From contig NW_013546178.1 in the NCBI RefSeq assembly GCF_000760515.2, positions 1-64,000 on the forward strand: 64,000 nt of DNA, read 5' to 3'. A program made the translations under genes and the position numbers. The notes beneath the pieces were generated by a model. That model was not told where the DNA came from, made no database searches, and worked only from the letters and a program-made list of their open reading frames with translations. Below are positions 10,210 to 20,561 of the stretch, one piece after another. Every line of letters starts with the position of its first letter. Positions within the stretch are counted from its first letter, which is position 1. This DNA is from Mitosporidium daphniae (lineage: Eukaryota > Microsporidia).

Positions 10210-11103
10210 ATGCGTAAGATGTGGCACTCCTCTAGGCTCAAATCGGCCAGAATGTCTCTGTTCAAATCAGGTGTCTTTTGTGCTGGTACAATCGTCTCTT
10301 CTTTTGTAATTCTAGCGTATGTTGAAGAACAAAGACTAAAAAATGAACGAAAAGAACAGGTTAATTTCTGGGGCAAATTACAATATTACGTTGGCAATCT
10401 TCACAGCAATACGCTAAAAAGTCACAACGCCAAATTCAACAATCGATTGACATGGGAGCTGGAGAATACCTGGTCCAGTCTCACATCCGCCCAGAAGACT
10501 TTATCTGCGCTGATTCTGGCCAACACCGCTGTATTTATTGGATGGAAAATCCCAGCATTGGTTCCCTTCATGCAGCGCCATTTTCTTCATTCTCCGCTTT
10601 CCAGTCCACACACACTATTAACATCCTCTTTTAGCCATTCCTCGTTCTTGCACCTATCATTTAACATGATAGCCCTATCTGCATTTGGTGGCTGGATACA
10701 TCAAGAGCTTGGAAGAGAGCAATTTTTATTTATGTATCTTTCGGCCGCAGTGACCTCCTCGTTTGTTTCGCAAGCATGGAAAGTGCTCGTTGGAAGAGAG
10801 AACATGCTCCACATACCATCACTTGGCGCATCTGGTGCGATCATGTCTTTGTTTGCAGCAACTGCTCATAGGAAGGACATCTCCATAGGATTAATCCTGC
10901 TCCCTGGCATCCATGTACCTTCAAACGTCGCTGTAGCTGGAATGGCCGCCGTGGATGCCTACTGCCTGCTTTTTAGATCTGCCACAAGCAGATTCGACCA
11001 TGCAGCGCACTTGGGCGGCTCTGCATTCGGGTACATTTATCCAATATACATTCCAAAACTCCTTTGGGAAAACAAAAGAAGCATTTTGGGATTTGACAAG
11101 TAA
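10210..11103 (+). CDS. Mitochondrial rhomboid protease (PARL/Pcp1 type)
   Basis: 297 aa. The start carries a basic, Ser-rich presequence-like stretch and one hydrophobic segment (about 19-37), then a six-helix rhomboid core. Seen: HSSFLHLSFNM in the first core region, the serine motif GASGA with Ser208, and DHAAHLGG with catalytic His267, a form typical of the mitochondrial PARL/Pcp1 subfamily. These inner-membrane proteases cleave proteins such as dynamin-like GTPases and PINK1-type substrates within the membrane. Length is slightly short of yeast Pcp1 (346). No intron is needed. Together with HSCB and mS23 in this window it indicates a real mitochondrion rather than a mitosome. Confidence 0.9.
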   Translation: MRKMWHSSRLKSARMSLFKSGVFCAGTIVSSFVILAYVEEQRLKNERKEQVNFWGKLQYYVGNLHSNTLKSHNAKFNNRLTWELENTWSSLTSAQKTLSALILANTAVFIGWKIPALVPFMQRHFLHSPLSSPHTLLTSSFSHSSFLHLSFNMIALSAFGGWIHQELGREQFLFMYLSAAVTSSFVSQAWKVLVGRENMLHIPSLGASGAIMSLFAATAHRKDISIGLILLPGIHVPSNVAVAGMAAVDAYCLLFRSATSRFDHAAHLGGSAFGYIYPIYIPKLLWENKRSILGFDK

Positions 11104-11180
11104 TTCAACCCACCTTTTCACGCCTTGCAATCAAGTCTGCCTGTGTGAGAGAGGCCATGAATCAGCACCAAGCGGGTCAT

Positions 11181-11210
11181 TAAATTATTTAAATTTTAAA
11201 AATTAAATTT
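11181..11210. promoter_or_regulatory. A/T palindrome cluster upstream of RPS19
   Basis: TTTAAATTTTAAAAATTAAATTT-like sequence 50-80 bp before the RPS19 ATG at 11260. It is the clearest case of the AAATTT element that precedes many genes here. Function is inferred. Confidence 0.4.
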
Positions 11211-11259
11211 GCAATCAGCAATCACCCTTGCTCAAGCTTTTCATTTTTCTAATTCTCGA

Positions 11260-11688
11260 ATGACTACAGTCCGTGACATTAACGCACATCAGTTTGTCAA
11301 GGCGTATGCTGCCCACCTCAAGCGCACCGGTGCACTTGAGGTTCCATCCTGGGTCAATATTGTGAAAACTGGAACGTCAAAGGAGCTTCCGCCTCAAGAT
11401 CCAGACTGGTTCTACACTCGCGCTGCCTCCATCGCTCGCCATATCTATCTGCGCGGTGGCGTAGGTGTAGGCGCATTGCGTACGGTTCATGGTTCGCGCG
11501 CTAACCGTGGAAACCGTCCCTCTCACCATGCAATTGGCTCCGGCTCTGTTGACCGCAAGGCTCTGCAGTCTCTCGAGAAACTAAAGGTCTTGGAAAAAGA
11601 CCCATCTGGTGGCCGCCGCATCACTTCAAACGGTCAGCGCGAGCTTGATCTTGTCGCCAAGCTTTGTGTAAGTTCATCTGCTCTCTAA
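11260..11688 (+). CDS. RPS19: 40S ribosomal protein eS19 (RPS19)
   Basis: 142 aa from the ATG at 11260, the start that matches the family (MTTVRDINAHQFVKAYA). Conserved blocks: PDWFYTRAASIARHIYLRGG, then GVGALRTVHG, PSHHAIGSGSV and LQSLEKLKVLEKDPSGGR. eS19 sits in the small-subunit head and is needed for late 18S maturation. Length equals the family norm (about 143-145). Intronless, with a strong A/T palindrome just upstream. An upstream extension of the frame is not homologous and is rejected as a start. Confidence 0.97.
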   Translation: MTTVRDINAHQFVKAYAAHLKRTGALEVPSWVNIVKTGTSKELPPQDPDWFYTRAASIARHIYLRGGVGVGALRTVHGSRANRGNRPSHHAIGSGSVDRKALQSLEKLKVLEKDPSGGRRITSNGQRELDLVAKLCVSSSAL

Positions 11689-11867
11689 TCAAATAAATTA
11701 CAACAAACCCCAGTTTCCAATTGGATTTCATAAAAATGAGCCGCCATGGCGAATATGGGCCGTGCTTCATTCTGATCGTATTTTTAGAAGGGGCAATTTC
11801 TACTATTCAAGTGTGAGGTTTGAGATTCCATTTTTTATTCGCACACCTTATCACAATTACCTGTAAA

Positions 11868-14255
11868 TTACAGACTAAGTGAGGCCACATAATCCTGGAT
11901 GTTGTCTGACGGGAAGCGCTTTACAACATGATTTTCACAAAGGTAGATTTCCGTGCAAATACTCTGAAGCAAACGGACATCATGGGAAACAACCACAACT
12001 GCACCCTGGAAGGCCTTTAAGGCGGCAATCAGAGCATCGATGGCATCCATGTCTAAATGGTTGGTAGGCTCATCTAGCACCATCACATGGGGCCGTTGGA
12101 GCGAAAGTGCCGCAAAGACAACTCGAGATTTTTGCCCACCAGACAGTGTGCTTATTTGCTGCAAAGCAAGTGCGCCAGAAAGTCCGAAGGCACCAAGGTG
12201 ACGGCGGGTTTCTTCGAGATCAGCTGCACGTCCGGGATCGCCAAACCGGCCGGCCAGCGCCTGCACGGCAGAGAGACTCATGTCAAGCCTATCAACGTGG
12301 TGTTGGGCAAAATATGCGACGCGAAGACGGCCCTGTACGGAGATTTTTGTCGCTCCACTGGTAGGCTCAAGATCCTTGGTAATTATCTTAAGGAACGTTG
12401 ACTTTCCAGCGCCGTTTGCACCTACCAGAGCAATTCTTGCTCCGGCGTGGATAGAAAATGCATCACAAGTAAGTGAAAACCCACCACTTGGATACTGGAA
12501 CGTTAATGTGGAAATATCGAGCCAAGGTTCGGGAAGTCGATCAGCGATCCCGGAAAACTGAAAAGAAACAGGCGGATCCACAGGCCATGGCTGGATAATG
12601 GGTAGCTTTTCGAGGACCTTGATCTTGGACTGCGCCAAAGCGGCCCTGGAGGCCTGGTAGCGCCAGCGGTCAATAAATACCTGAAGTGACTGGCGATATG
12701 CCAAGTTAGCAGCCCGCTCACGCTCGTGGTGAATTTGGCGCTCGGCTCTGGCTACAACAAATGAGGAATATGTAGCATTCTTGTAGCTGTCAAGAGTTCC
12801 GTGGTGCAAATGAAGGATATCGGTTGTGATTGTATCAAGAAAGTCACGGTCATGAGAAACTACAATCAGCGAGGAGCGCCATTCTTCACTCAAAAAGGAA
12901 GAGAGCCAACGCACCGAGGGCAAATCAAGCATATTTGTGGGCTCATCCAGCAGCAATAGATCTGGCCGGCAAAAGAGAGCTCGAGCAAGTGCTAAACGCA
13001 TTCTCCAACCGCCAGAAAATTGCCGTGTCGGCTGCTCCTGAACGGCGGGCACAAATCCAAGTCCGGCAAGTATCGTAGCGGCCCGCGCTCGCGCACCATC
13101 GGCACCAATTTCTGCCATGCGAATGTGAATCTTTGCGAGCTCTGCGAGTGCAGAGCCGCGGGCCGCTTCTGTGGCTGCAGATTCTGGTTGCGTTGCCATA
13201 AGAGCCTGAAGCTCTTCTTCCCTTGCAGTTAGTGAAGAAAGCAGCACATCAGCCTCCATGACCGAAACAATAGCAGGTGTATCATCACCATGAACCTCCT
13301 GCTCCACAAAGATGATCTTAATTTGACGTGGAACCGGAAGTTGGCGGGTCGCTAGTGCCCTTAATAGTGTAGATTTTCCTACGCCATTACGCCCAATTAG
13401 CCCGAGACGGCGCCCAAATGGTATTGAGAGCGTTCCATCAGTAATGATTGGTCGGCCTTTAAGATCGAGATCAAAGCCCTCGAGAAATACATCTCGTAAC
13501 CGCGTTCCAAAATCTTCATCATCATAAAGAGATACAGGCGCAGAATAAGAGGTCGTCTGGATATCAGCAACGGTTGCCGATGTGGTTGCCTTACGCCGCT
13601 CAGCTCGCCTAGCCCTTTGCGAAAGCACGTGGGGAGACTCTATGGTTGAGCATGTGTTTAGAGCAATTGTTCCTCCAATTCTACCATCCTCTTTCAATTG
13701 CGAAGCCGGAAAGATATCGGCTATCGTGGGTCCTGGTGTACAGCTTTCGTTAAACTCTACAGGCCGCTCGTCAAAGGGAGCACAGGAAATATTTGGAAAT
13801 AGAAGCAGAGGCACATCATCGGAATCCCAAGGAAGTATTTCTAATATTTCATCAACGAGTTCCGTAAGCGCTCCACTATGATTTTTATCAAAGTCTTCCC
13901 TCAACCAAGGCCATAAAAACGCTTCGAGAGAGGCCTTTAATTGATTTCCGAAGGAAATATTCGGTTCTCTGCTGCACTTTAGCAGCTCATTAGGAAGTGA
14001 AAATAAAGAGTCTATCAAATAACGCATAGCAACCCCGTTGGAAATACAATGGCGCCCTATTGCGCTTGATGAAAGCCATTTTTTCATCAATAATTGTAGT
14101 CGAGACTCCCTTGACTTGTGCTCTACCGAGGTGTTTCTATTCTCAAAGGGTGATTCTTGCATATGAGAACTTCTTAATTTAGTACATTGAGGGAAATTCG
14201 TTCCTGCTCCATCTGCACTGGTGGGCCCCTGTTGAGACTTTTCAGCCGGTCTCAT
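11868..14255 (-). CDS. GCN20: ABCF ATPase GCN20/ABCF3
   Basis: 795 aa, intronless. Two ABC cassettes on one chain and no membrane segments: Walker [10 protein letters not shown] (288-296) with signature FSGGWRMR and Walker [10 protein letters not shown], then GANGAGKST with LSGGQKSR and [19 protein letters not shown] after the first Walker A is typical of GCN20/ABCF3. The first 240 residues form a helical extension where yeast Gcn20 binds Gcn1. Gcn1-Gcn20 on stalled ribosomes activates the eIF2alpha kinase Gcn2 in amino-acid starvation. The Ala/Arg-rich linker and higher GC of this gene stand out a little from its neighbours. Convergent with RPS19. Confidence 0.93.
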   Translation of the reverse strand: MRPAEKSQQGPTSADGAGTNFPQCTKLRSSHMQESPFENRNTSVEHKSRESRLQLLMKKWLSSSAIGRHCISNGVAMRYLIDSLFSLPNELLKCSREPNISFGNQLKASLEAFLWPWLREDFDKNHSGALTELVDEILEILPWDSDDVPLLLFPNISCAPFDERPVEFNESCTPGPTIADIFPASQLKEDGRIGGTIALNTCSTIESPHVLSQRARRAERRKATTSATVADIQTTSYSAPVSLYDDEDFGTRLRDVFLEGFDLDLKGRPIITDGTLSIPFGRRLGLIGRNGVGKSTLLRALATRQLPVPRQIKIIFVEQEVHGDDTPAIVSVMEADVLLSSLTAREEELQALMATQPESAATEAARGSALAELAKIHIRMAEIGADGARARAATILAGLGFVPAVQEQPTRQFSGGWRMRLALARALFCRPDLLLLDEPTNMLDLPSVRWLSSFLSEEWRSSLIVVSHDRDFLDTITTDILHLHHGTLDSYKNATYSSFVVARAERQIHHERERAANLAYRQSLQVFIDRWRYQASRAALAQSKIKVLEKLPIIQPWPVDPPVSFQFSGIADRLPEPWLDISTLTFQYPSGGFSLTCDAFSIHAGARIALVGANGAGKSTFLKIITKDLEPTSGATKISVQGRLRVAYFAQHHVDRLDMSLSAVQALAGRFGDPGRAADLEETRRHLGAFGLSGALALQQISTLSGGQKSRVVFAALSLQRPHVMVLDEPTNHLDMDAIDALIAALKAFQGAVVVVSHDVRLLQSICTEIYLCENHVVKRFPSDNIQDYVASLSL

Positions 14256-14258
14256 TGC

Positions 14259-14314
14259 ACTTAAAATTTAAAGCTATTTTAAAACCAATTAATTAATGAA
14301 TTAATTAATTAATT
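14259..14314. promoter_or_regulatory. Divergent promoter: A/T palindrome and (TTAA) run
   Basis: Between GCN20 (start 14255) and the T-box gene (start 14496). TTAAAATTTAA lies 4-18 bp from the GCN20 start. It is followed at 14285-14314 by a near-perfect AATT/TTAA run. A similar run sits in the NOP56/CCDC124 divergent promoter. No gene is seen in 14256-14495. Confidence 0.4.
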
Positions 14315-14495
14315 GACAAAGTTTATAATGACAAAAAAATTATTAAAAAAAACATCACAAAGGATGTTCCACATTTAGAATGATTTCTATTTGTCAGCTG
14401 TGATTATGAACAAGAGCGCTGACCAATCATTGTCACCATCAAGTCCGATGTCGGGATAGGGTGTGAAAAGGCGCATTTTCACCAAATTACGCACT

Positions 14496-16748
14496 ATGCT
14501 ACTCACCGCGATAGATTCTCCCACCCTGATTCCAAGCGAGCCTAGGTTCGCCCATGCAAACCCCGATGTGCACATAGCTGAAAAGCCTGTCACTATTGAG
14601 GATCTATCCCTACTGTCTCAAGAACTTTCCGAGCTGGATGTCCCCAAAGGTGGGGCTCTCCACAAGGGCGGCCACATATCATCGCTGGACGTCCAACCCC
14701 AACCCCAACATCACCCACATCCACACCCACATCAATCCCGCCAGGTACAAGAACACACCTCATACCCTCACCAGCAAGCTCCAGACTTCTCGAATCATCT
14801 GTCATCCACGTATCCCACTTACCCCTACAACCAGCATCAGCACATCTCCGTCGTACAGCGCGAACATAGATGGTCCATACCAATGGCATTGCAGTTTAAG
14901 CCACCGCCTGAACAGGCGGACACGTTGCGAATGATGCCCAACGGAGAACAGACAGCGAGGTTGCCCTACCCTGGCCACCATATATTTCCGACCAGCAGGG
15001 TACATACAGGATCCACAAATCCTACGGCTACCTCTCAGTCCTTTGAGGCTACAAAACCTCAACTTTCTTCCACTCCGACGGAACAGTCTAAGGAGTACTT
15101 TTCCGCGATCATGAACAAAGATCATGTGACATATCCAGCGATTTTACCGAAGCAGAATCACGCCTCAGACACCTCATTGGGAGATGCATCACCACCATTA
15201 CCACTGCCCTCCGTTTCTGAAGTTAGCTCTATCTTCACCTTAGAGCTGATCCACGAAGATCTATGGAACCTTTTTGATCAGAATCACAATGAGATGATCA
15301 TAACGCGCTTTGGACGCTGTCTCTTCCCATCCCTCAAGTTCAAGCTATCTGTAGGTCCACGCTATCGCCAGAGCATCTCTGGCTCTTCAGTGATACAGCA
15401 TAACGGCGCGGGCTCTGCAGACGAACCGCTTATCGCCTTTGGACTACAGCTTATCAAGACATCTGCTGAGAAACTCAAATTCCGCCAAGGCTCCTGGATT
15501 CCAAACCACAGACATGGCATGAAATTTCAGTATGGCAACCGTTTTTCCTCCGATGCAACTGCCACGAGTAGCCCCACAAAGTCAGGAACATCCACTGCTG
15601 CCCCTGCTAACCAGGTAGTATATTGGCATCCCTCTGGCGTTCAATCGCTTTCTTTCTGGGCCAAATACGGACTATCCTTTCTAGATGCCAAACTGGCAAA
15701 TGGGAAAAAGTCTGCTCCACAACCTGCGGCTTCGGAAAAAGTCTCCGCCATAGATAAGAAAGGACCTAAGATGCCTCTGATTGCCCCTGGAGGTGAGGCC
15801 ACCCTCATAAACTGCCCCTTGGGTGTGCTTTTCCAGCTGGAGTCCTTTTACGAATACACACCGAAAGTTGTTTGCAAGGTTTATTCGATAGGGGAAAGTG
15901 GCTCGCGTGTACGACATGGAGCCTCTCCACTTCCAATACCGGGTTCAAACCCTTCGTACCGCCCTTCCCTGTCTGCAGAGTTTCTCTTCTCAAAATGCTC
16001 CTTCATTGCCGTGACACATTACCAAAACGCTGCCATCAATATGCTCAAGAAGCAGTACAATCCGCATGCAAAGGGCTTCATTCCAGACTCATCCACCGTT
16101 TCGATGCACCATCTTACTGAAGACGAACAAGAAAGTGAGGACAGAGTAGATGCCGAAGAAAATGTTGAGCAGGATTCAGATGAAGACGAGGTGGATGGAA
16201 TAACTTCTGGCGCATCTTATGACCTCAAGAAGGGAGCAGGGACATCTTATGGCCTCAAGGAGGCAGGAGGGACATCTTATGGCCTCAAGGAGACAGGAGG
16301 GGCATATAAACCGTCAGGGCGTATCTACCCCGCAAAGATACCTTCACCCTCCGGCTTTGAATCCCCTTCTCAAGAGCCGCAATCATTGCATGCCTCGGCA
16401 TACTATGGTGCAGCCCCTATTCCGGCCGGGTCTACATATCACTTGTCTGATTATCAGCTAAGCAACACCTTTCGCCAACGCCAACATGCATACTCGCTTC
16501 CATACAGTGCACCTCAAAATGCTGACAATGTTTCTTTCAACTCGTCAAATAATTTCCCCGGGGACAGAGCTTCCCACCCAACACCAACATCTGGTACACA
16601 AGTACGCAGATATCCCCAGCAACTGAGCACGGGAAGATTTTCTGCTTCTATGGATGCATATTTACCTGCAGAGCTTGAAGACACAGGAGCGGCTGTCGCT
16701 GCAGCCTTACTTGCTTCCTGGTATACTCAGAAGCAGCAGAATAAATAA
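14496..16748 (+). CDS. T-box family transcription factor
   Basis: 750 aa from the ATG at 14496 (the frame is open further upstream without an ATG), intronless. A T-box domain spans about 247-529. Its first strand block is LELIHEDLWNLF. NEMIITRFGRCLFP matches the family signature (T-E-M-I-I-T-K-x-G-R-x-M-F-P). WHPSG and SFWAKYGLSF correspond to the P-D-S-P and W-M-x-x-x-x-S-F region. The end is CSFIAVTHYQNAAINMLK and NPHAKGF, the DNA-contacting 3-10/alpha C-terminal part. The domain is about 280 aa instead of 180-190 because of low-complexity insertions. N-terminal His/Pro-rich and C-terminal Ser/Pro/Tyr-rich arms look disordered. T-box factors are animal developmental regulators also found in a few unicellular relatives and early-diverging fungi. 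Confidence 0.9.
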   Translation: MLLTAIDSPTLIPSEPRFAHANPDVHIAEKPVTIEDLSLLSQELSELDVPKGGALHKGGHISSLDVQPQPQHHPHPHPHQSRQVQEHTSYPHQQAPDFSNHLSSTYPTYPYNQHQHISVVQREHRWSIPMALQFKPPPEQADTLRMMPNGEQTARLPYPGHHIFPTSRVHTGSTNPTATSQSFEATKPQLSSTPTEQSKEYFSAIMNKDHVTYPAILPKQNHASDTSLGDASPPLPLPSVSEVSSIFTLELIHEDLWNLFDQNHNEMIITRFGRCLFPSLKFKLSVGPRYRQSISGSSVIQHNGAGSADEPLIAFGLQLIKTSAEKLKFRQGSWIPNHRHGMKFQYGNRFSSDATATSSPTKSGTSTAAPANQVVYWHPSGVQSLSFWAKYGLSFLDAKLANGKKSAPQPAASEKVSAIDKKGPKMPLIAPGGEATLINCPLGVLFQLESFYEYTPKVVCKVYSIGESGSRVRHGASPLPIPGSNPSYRPSLSAEFLFSKCSFIAVTHYQNAAINMLKKQYNPHAKGFIPDSSTVSMHHLTEDEQESEDRVDAEENVEQDSDEDEVDGITSGASYDLKKGAGTSYGLKEAGGTSYGLKETGGAYKPSGRIYPAKIPSPSGFESPSQEPQSLHASAYYGAAPIPAGSTYHLSDYQLSNTFRQRQHAYSLPYSAPQNADNVSFNSSNNFPGDRASHPTPTSGTQVRRYPQQLSTGRFSASMDAYLPAELEDTGAAVAAALLASWYTQKQQNK
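16216..16305 (+). repeat. In-frame 30-bp repeats in the T-box gene
   Basis: Three tandem units encode variants of GTSYGLKEAG just after the acidic stretch that follows the T-box domain. They are near-identical in DNA, so recent slippage or duplication is likely. Confidence 0.8.
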
Positions 16749-16852
16749 TATTTAACATATAAATAGCCACTTTATTATGCAATGTAGATGCAGCAAAGAA
16801 ACCACTGAATGTGATACTGCTCGCTAGTTATCTTGACTAGCAAATGCCCAAG

Positions 16853-16863
16853 TAGGGTTAGGG
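16853..16863. repeat. Telomere-like TAGGGTTAGGG motif
   Basis: One and a half TTAGGG units lie in the 133-bp gap between the convergent stops of the T-box gene and the next gene. See the findings on interstitial telomere-like motifs. Confidence 0.7.
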
Positions 16864-16881
16864 TCTTGTTAAATAATTGAA

Positions 16882-19143
16882 TTAGAAATGCTGGGTCCAG
16901 GCACTGACTCTTTCCCGCGCATCAGCAACGCGTACACATGCCTTGGCAAGATCGGTGACAGTAAGATAGGCTGATGAGTCTTCAAAGTGTGAGGAGCTGC
17001 CTAAAAAAGACGAAATACCTACAAGTGACTCCTCCAAGGCTGTGAGTTCTTTGATAAGTGCTGTCTTAAGTACAAGTGCAAATAGGGGGCCTGGAGCTTC
17101 CAATATTTGCTCTTTTAGGATGTCATTCACATATTGGAGAGTTTTTTCTAGAAAAAGATCTGGTCTGGATTTTGCTGTGGAAAATATAGCAGGGATTATC
17201 ACTTCAATACTTTCAATGGAAGGGGGGAGAGTGGCCGCCACTTCTGGATTTGCCAAAAGCTCCCAAACCATTGTGGGAGTGCCAGTGCAAGAGGCAAGCC
17301 GAATTTGCCAATGCAGGGCATCAGTTACATATCCCAGCTCCTTGGCTTCTGAGAGTAACTTTGATATCATCATCTCTGGAGCCTTGGCAGACGATGATGA
17401 GTCAATATACAGGGACTTATTATGTGTGGGCTTGCTATTTGCACAGGATCCATTGAGGTGGATAGTCGCAGGTAGATTGTAAGTAACCGGGGAGGATGCA
17501 AGGAGAAATAGCAAATGAAACCAGCTAAACGTGGCTTTCTTTTGGCTGAGTAGCTCCATTACTCTAGTCCTATTCTCAACCACTGCTGCAGCCGCCGAAA
17601 TAATGTGGCTTAATGTAGTAGGGGCAGGGATCACATCTAATGCAAGCTCAAAGGTCTGCGACGCCAAGGCAGCTCTTCGCCAAAAGTCGAAAAGTACTTG
17701 ATCGTCATATTGAAGCAATAGTTTTGGATTTAGGCGATATATGGAACAGGCGGTCATCTCCGGAGACCGCAATAGAACTGAAGCCTCGAGCAAATCAACA
17801 ACAAATTTTCGGAACCGGTCACGCTCTTGGGGATCCTCGAGAGCAAGAAGCGATGGCGAAAATGTGGAAATTCGTCGCAAGAGTTGCACTGTAAGCAGAG
17901 CGAGAAATTCTCTTTCCTCAGCTTCCTTGCAAGCTTTATGCACACGACCAAGTGAGATCAGTTTTTGCAGCAGCCTTCGAAATTGAAGCATTGGAATTTG
18001 GCCCAAAGGAAGGTCACCCCAGACAGACTGCAGAATGCTACATTTTGGAGGGGTTGGCTGGGAAAGCATCCATTGCAGCAAATTTTTATCAACAAGGAAA
18101 GGTGGACTCGCAGCCTTTAGAGCTTCGCCATTGGAAGTTTCGGAAACTGATGGCTTAAAATGGCTGATTTCCTCCAGCAAAAGAAACGCAAGAGTGTAAA
18201 AGTGGTTGTCGATGGAATGGTCCAATAGGATAGAAACTCTGTCGGGATCATATTTGTAATTCGGATGTGAAAGAATGGCATTTTTGTAAAGCAGCAGAGC
18301 GATGCCCATTTTGGATGGGCCTTTCAAACAGCGGATGGCCAAGGTGGCCATATAAATCGATGGACGCGACGCCCCACTATTTCTACAGTACCATCGCAAC
18401 AGACGGATCGTATGATTCAAAAAGATCTCTCCACATGCGATGTCTTCTTTGGTGTGGGGAAAAAGTAGAATTTGAGAAGAAGACTGCTGCAAGGTTAGAT
18501 TACTTTTGGTATTTGACATTGAGAAACTAGAACATGGAAACGAACTCCTGTTGTTTTGGGTGTTATTTGCTCGAAAGACAAAGTAATAAAGGAGGCTTTG
18601 CGCAGCGTCTCCTGTTGTCAACTTTGCACTTGATAATAACCGAAGCAACGAGTCGGCCTCCTCCATTCTATTTAACACAAGTAGCGATCTGAACAGTGAG
18701 GAAGCGAGATATGAAATCATATCCGAATATTTGCTTACAAATTCAACACCAGATGACATCAAAAGCTTTTCAATGAACGAGCCAAGTGGCAAGAGCAGCT
18801 CTACGATCGAGCTATGACACGCAAGAAATGATGCCGACCTTTTTGGCAAGAGGAGACTTAGTTTATTTTCCAATTCAACGTTTAATCCAAACATCTTCTC
18901 CAAATCTGAGAATGAAGTTTGCTTCCCATACCGATGTGAAGCTTTGTGGGTCGATTTTGGCTCTGCAAGTGACCTTCGAAATTCGGCGGAATGGGTGGAA
19001 AAATGCCGATATCCACGCCTGGGGTAGAGTAAAGATAGTGTGCGCGAAACAAAGGCACTCCCTTTTTGAGTGTGGAACATTGGCAGATCCAATCGGCAAT
19101 TGGGTATCAATTGGGAGACACGAACCAGATCATTCCAACACAT
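16882..19143 (-). CDS. Large alpha-helical (PPR/TPR-like) protein, probably mitochondrial
   Basis: 753 aa from the ATG at 19143; an in-frame extension reaches 19260 without an upstream ATG that fits the promoter. The first 50 residues are basic and Ser-rich and contain RRGYRHFS, which looks like a mitochondrial presequence cleavage region. The rest is almost entirely helical with repeated pairs of amphipathic helices (for example MATLAIRCLKGPSKMGIALL). It has no catalytic motif I recognise. It could be a PPR-type organellar RNA-binding protein; the repeats are too diverged to count by eye. Divergent from the glycosyltransferase with an A/T palindrome at 19165-19186 between them. Confidence 0.7.
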   Translation of the reverse strand: MCWNDLVRVSQLIPNCRLDLPMFHTQKGSAFVSRTLSLLYPRRGYRHFSTHSAEFRRSLAEPKSTHKASHRYGKQTSFSDLEKMFGLNVELENKLSLLLPKRSASFLACHSSIVELLLPLGSFIEKLLMSSGVEFVSKYSDMISYLASSLFRSLLVLNRMEEADSLLRLLSSAKLTTGDAAQSLLYYFVFRANNTQNNRSSFPCSSFSMSNTKSNLTLQQSSSQILLFPHTKEDIACGEIFLNHTIRLLRWYCRNSGASRPSIYMATLAIRCLKGPSKMGIALLLYKNAILSHPNYKYDPDRVSILLDHSIDNHFYTLAFLLLEEISHFKPSVSETSNGEALKAASPPFLVDKNLLQWMLSQPTPPKCSILQSVWGDLPLGQIPMLQFRRLLQKLISLGRVHKACKEAEEREFLALLTVQLLRRISTFSPSLLALEDPQERDRFRKFVVDLLEASVLLRSPEMTACSIYRLNPKLLLQYDDQVLFDFWRRAALASQTFELALDVIPAPTTLSHIISAAAAVVENRTRVMELLSQKKATFSWFHLLFLLASSPVTYNLPATIHLNGSCANSKPTHNKSLYIDSSSSAKAPEMMISKLLSEAKELGYVTDALHWQIRLASCTGTPTMVWELLANPEVAATLPPSIESIEVIIPAIFSTAKSRPDLFLEKTLQYVNDILKEQILEAPGPLFALVLKTALIKELTALEESLVGISSFLGSSSHFEDSSAYLTVTDLAKACVRVADARERVSAWTQHF

Positions 19144-19164
19144 CGAGTAAAATACAAGTGGTGG

Positions 19165-19186
19165 CTTAAATTTTAAGTAAATTTTG
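19165..19186. promoter_or_regulatory. A/T palindrome in divergent promoter
   Basis: CTTAAATTTTAAG followed by TAAATTTT lies midway between start codons at 19143 (minus) and 19230 (plus), only 86 bp apart. The placement favours use in both directions, but this is inferred. Confidence 0.4.
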
Positions 19187-19229
19187 GCCTGTTTCCCAAA
19201 ACGGATGTTGATGGGTTTTGGTTTTAACC

Positions 19230-20501
19230 ATGTTGCCCGCCACTTGCAATAGAAAGACAAGACACCTCTGTGCGATTTTCCTTTCCTGTATTTTGGGCTT
19301 TGCTATTGGTTTTTCGCATGCTGACCCTGCTTGGGATGATATCTCTGTCAATACCCAATTTCCGGATGACTTTTTCAAGGCTTCGCCAGTTAAGTTTACC
19401 ATTATCGTCTTTTGCTGGAAGCGAGCAGAGTCTTTAAACAGACTTCTGGATTCTCTGATAAGATCCGACTATGCCGGCAAAAAGGTTGATTTGCAACTGC
19501 GTATTGATGGGAATTCCTCTATCGAGGTTGTTGATATTGTGTCGCAGTTTAAATGGCCCCATGGCTCCAAGAAGGTTGCACTTAAAAAAAGAAATGCTGG
19601 ACTTGCTAAGGTTGAAATTATTGCTTTCATTCTGTAGTCAATACTGAACGGATGGAACCCAAAATCTGCGTCTTCTTTTGCCATTATGCTCGAAGATGAC
19701 TGTGAGGTGTCAAGATTTTTCTTCCGATATCTGCTACTCGTTTTGGAAAAATTTGACATCCCAAATAAACTGACCGCTAATCCAGCGGACTTTTTCACAT
19801 CTGACCTTGAGAACTTGGTAGGGATTTCGTTGTATGCTCCGATTTTGAACGAACTTGTAAGTCCTACTCGGAACTGGAGTAGCGCCTCGATATTCAATAG
19901 CTCATATGGATCGCCATCATCGTCTGCCGAATTTTCTTCTACCTTTGGGTTAAGGGTTCGCTCGGCATCTTCATGTTTGAACACATTGTTACCATGCCCT
20001 GCTTTATATCGGTTCCAACTTCCCTGTTCGTGGGGTGCATTGTATTTCCCTTGGTGGTGGATTCGTCTTCAAAGATACTATCGCTATAGAACATCTAAAG
20101 CAAACATGCATCTCGATGTCTCCTATCTTGTCCCTAACTCTTATTCCAATTTTTGGTCCAAATCTTGGAAAAAGTGGGCATAATTTTCCTTATCAAATAA
20201 TAGGTTTTTTATAGAATTGTTTTATGCCCATTCATTGTTCATGGTTTATCCTAATACCAAGTATTCGTTCTCGACAAACCACGTTGAGCCCGGAGTTTAT
20301 GCATCGCATTTCCCCCACCGCTCCTCAAATTCATTCGCCGAAATACACCCATTGAGCAAAGGATATTTGGTTCCTCTTTTTACAGCTAAGGAGACCAATG
20401 CGACCGACCTACGAAAATGGATATACAAATGCCATGAAAGTGCGAATTTGAATAATCTCTCTTTTGTTAATCTCTACCATACTCTGGTTCCAAACAAATA
20501 A
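19230..20501 (+). CDS. Glycosyltransferase family 2-like type II membrane protein
   Basis: Exons 19230-19610, 19638-20173 and 20204-20501 (introns 27 and 30 nt) give 404 aa. A signal-anchor (about residues 14-30) precedes a GT-A fold: FTIIVFCWKRAESLNRLLDS as first strand and helix, then LEDD (145-148) in the place of the metal-binding acidic motif. PCSWGALYFPWWW and the NSYSNFWSKSWKKF region recall a group of eukaryotic nucleotide-diphospho-sugar transferases. It probably acts in the Golgi or ER lumen. Donor and acceptor substrates cannot be told from the sequence. Both introns restore one continuous frame. Confidence 0.82.
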
Positions 20502-20561
20502 ACCAACGTTTAATGACTGAATTCATCAAACTGCAGTTCTAATTAAAAAGTATCCAATTTC

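Noticed and set aside
14387-14495. Upstream exon or earlier start for the T-box gene
   Set aside because: An ATG at about 14408 could join in frame only through a 21-nt intron with a GTCGGG donor; too weak to adopt.
15935-15960. tRNA B-box-like GGGTTCAAACCC
   Set aside because: It is coding sequence of the T-box protein and has no A box or cloverleaf around it. No tRNA was found in the window.
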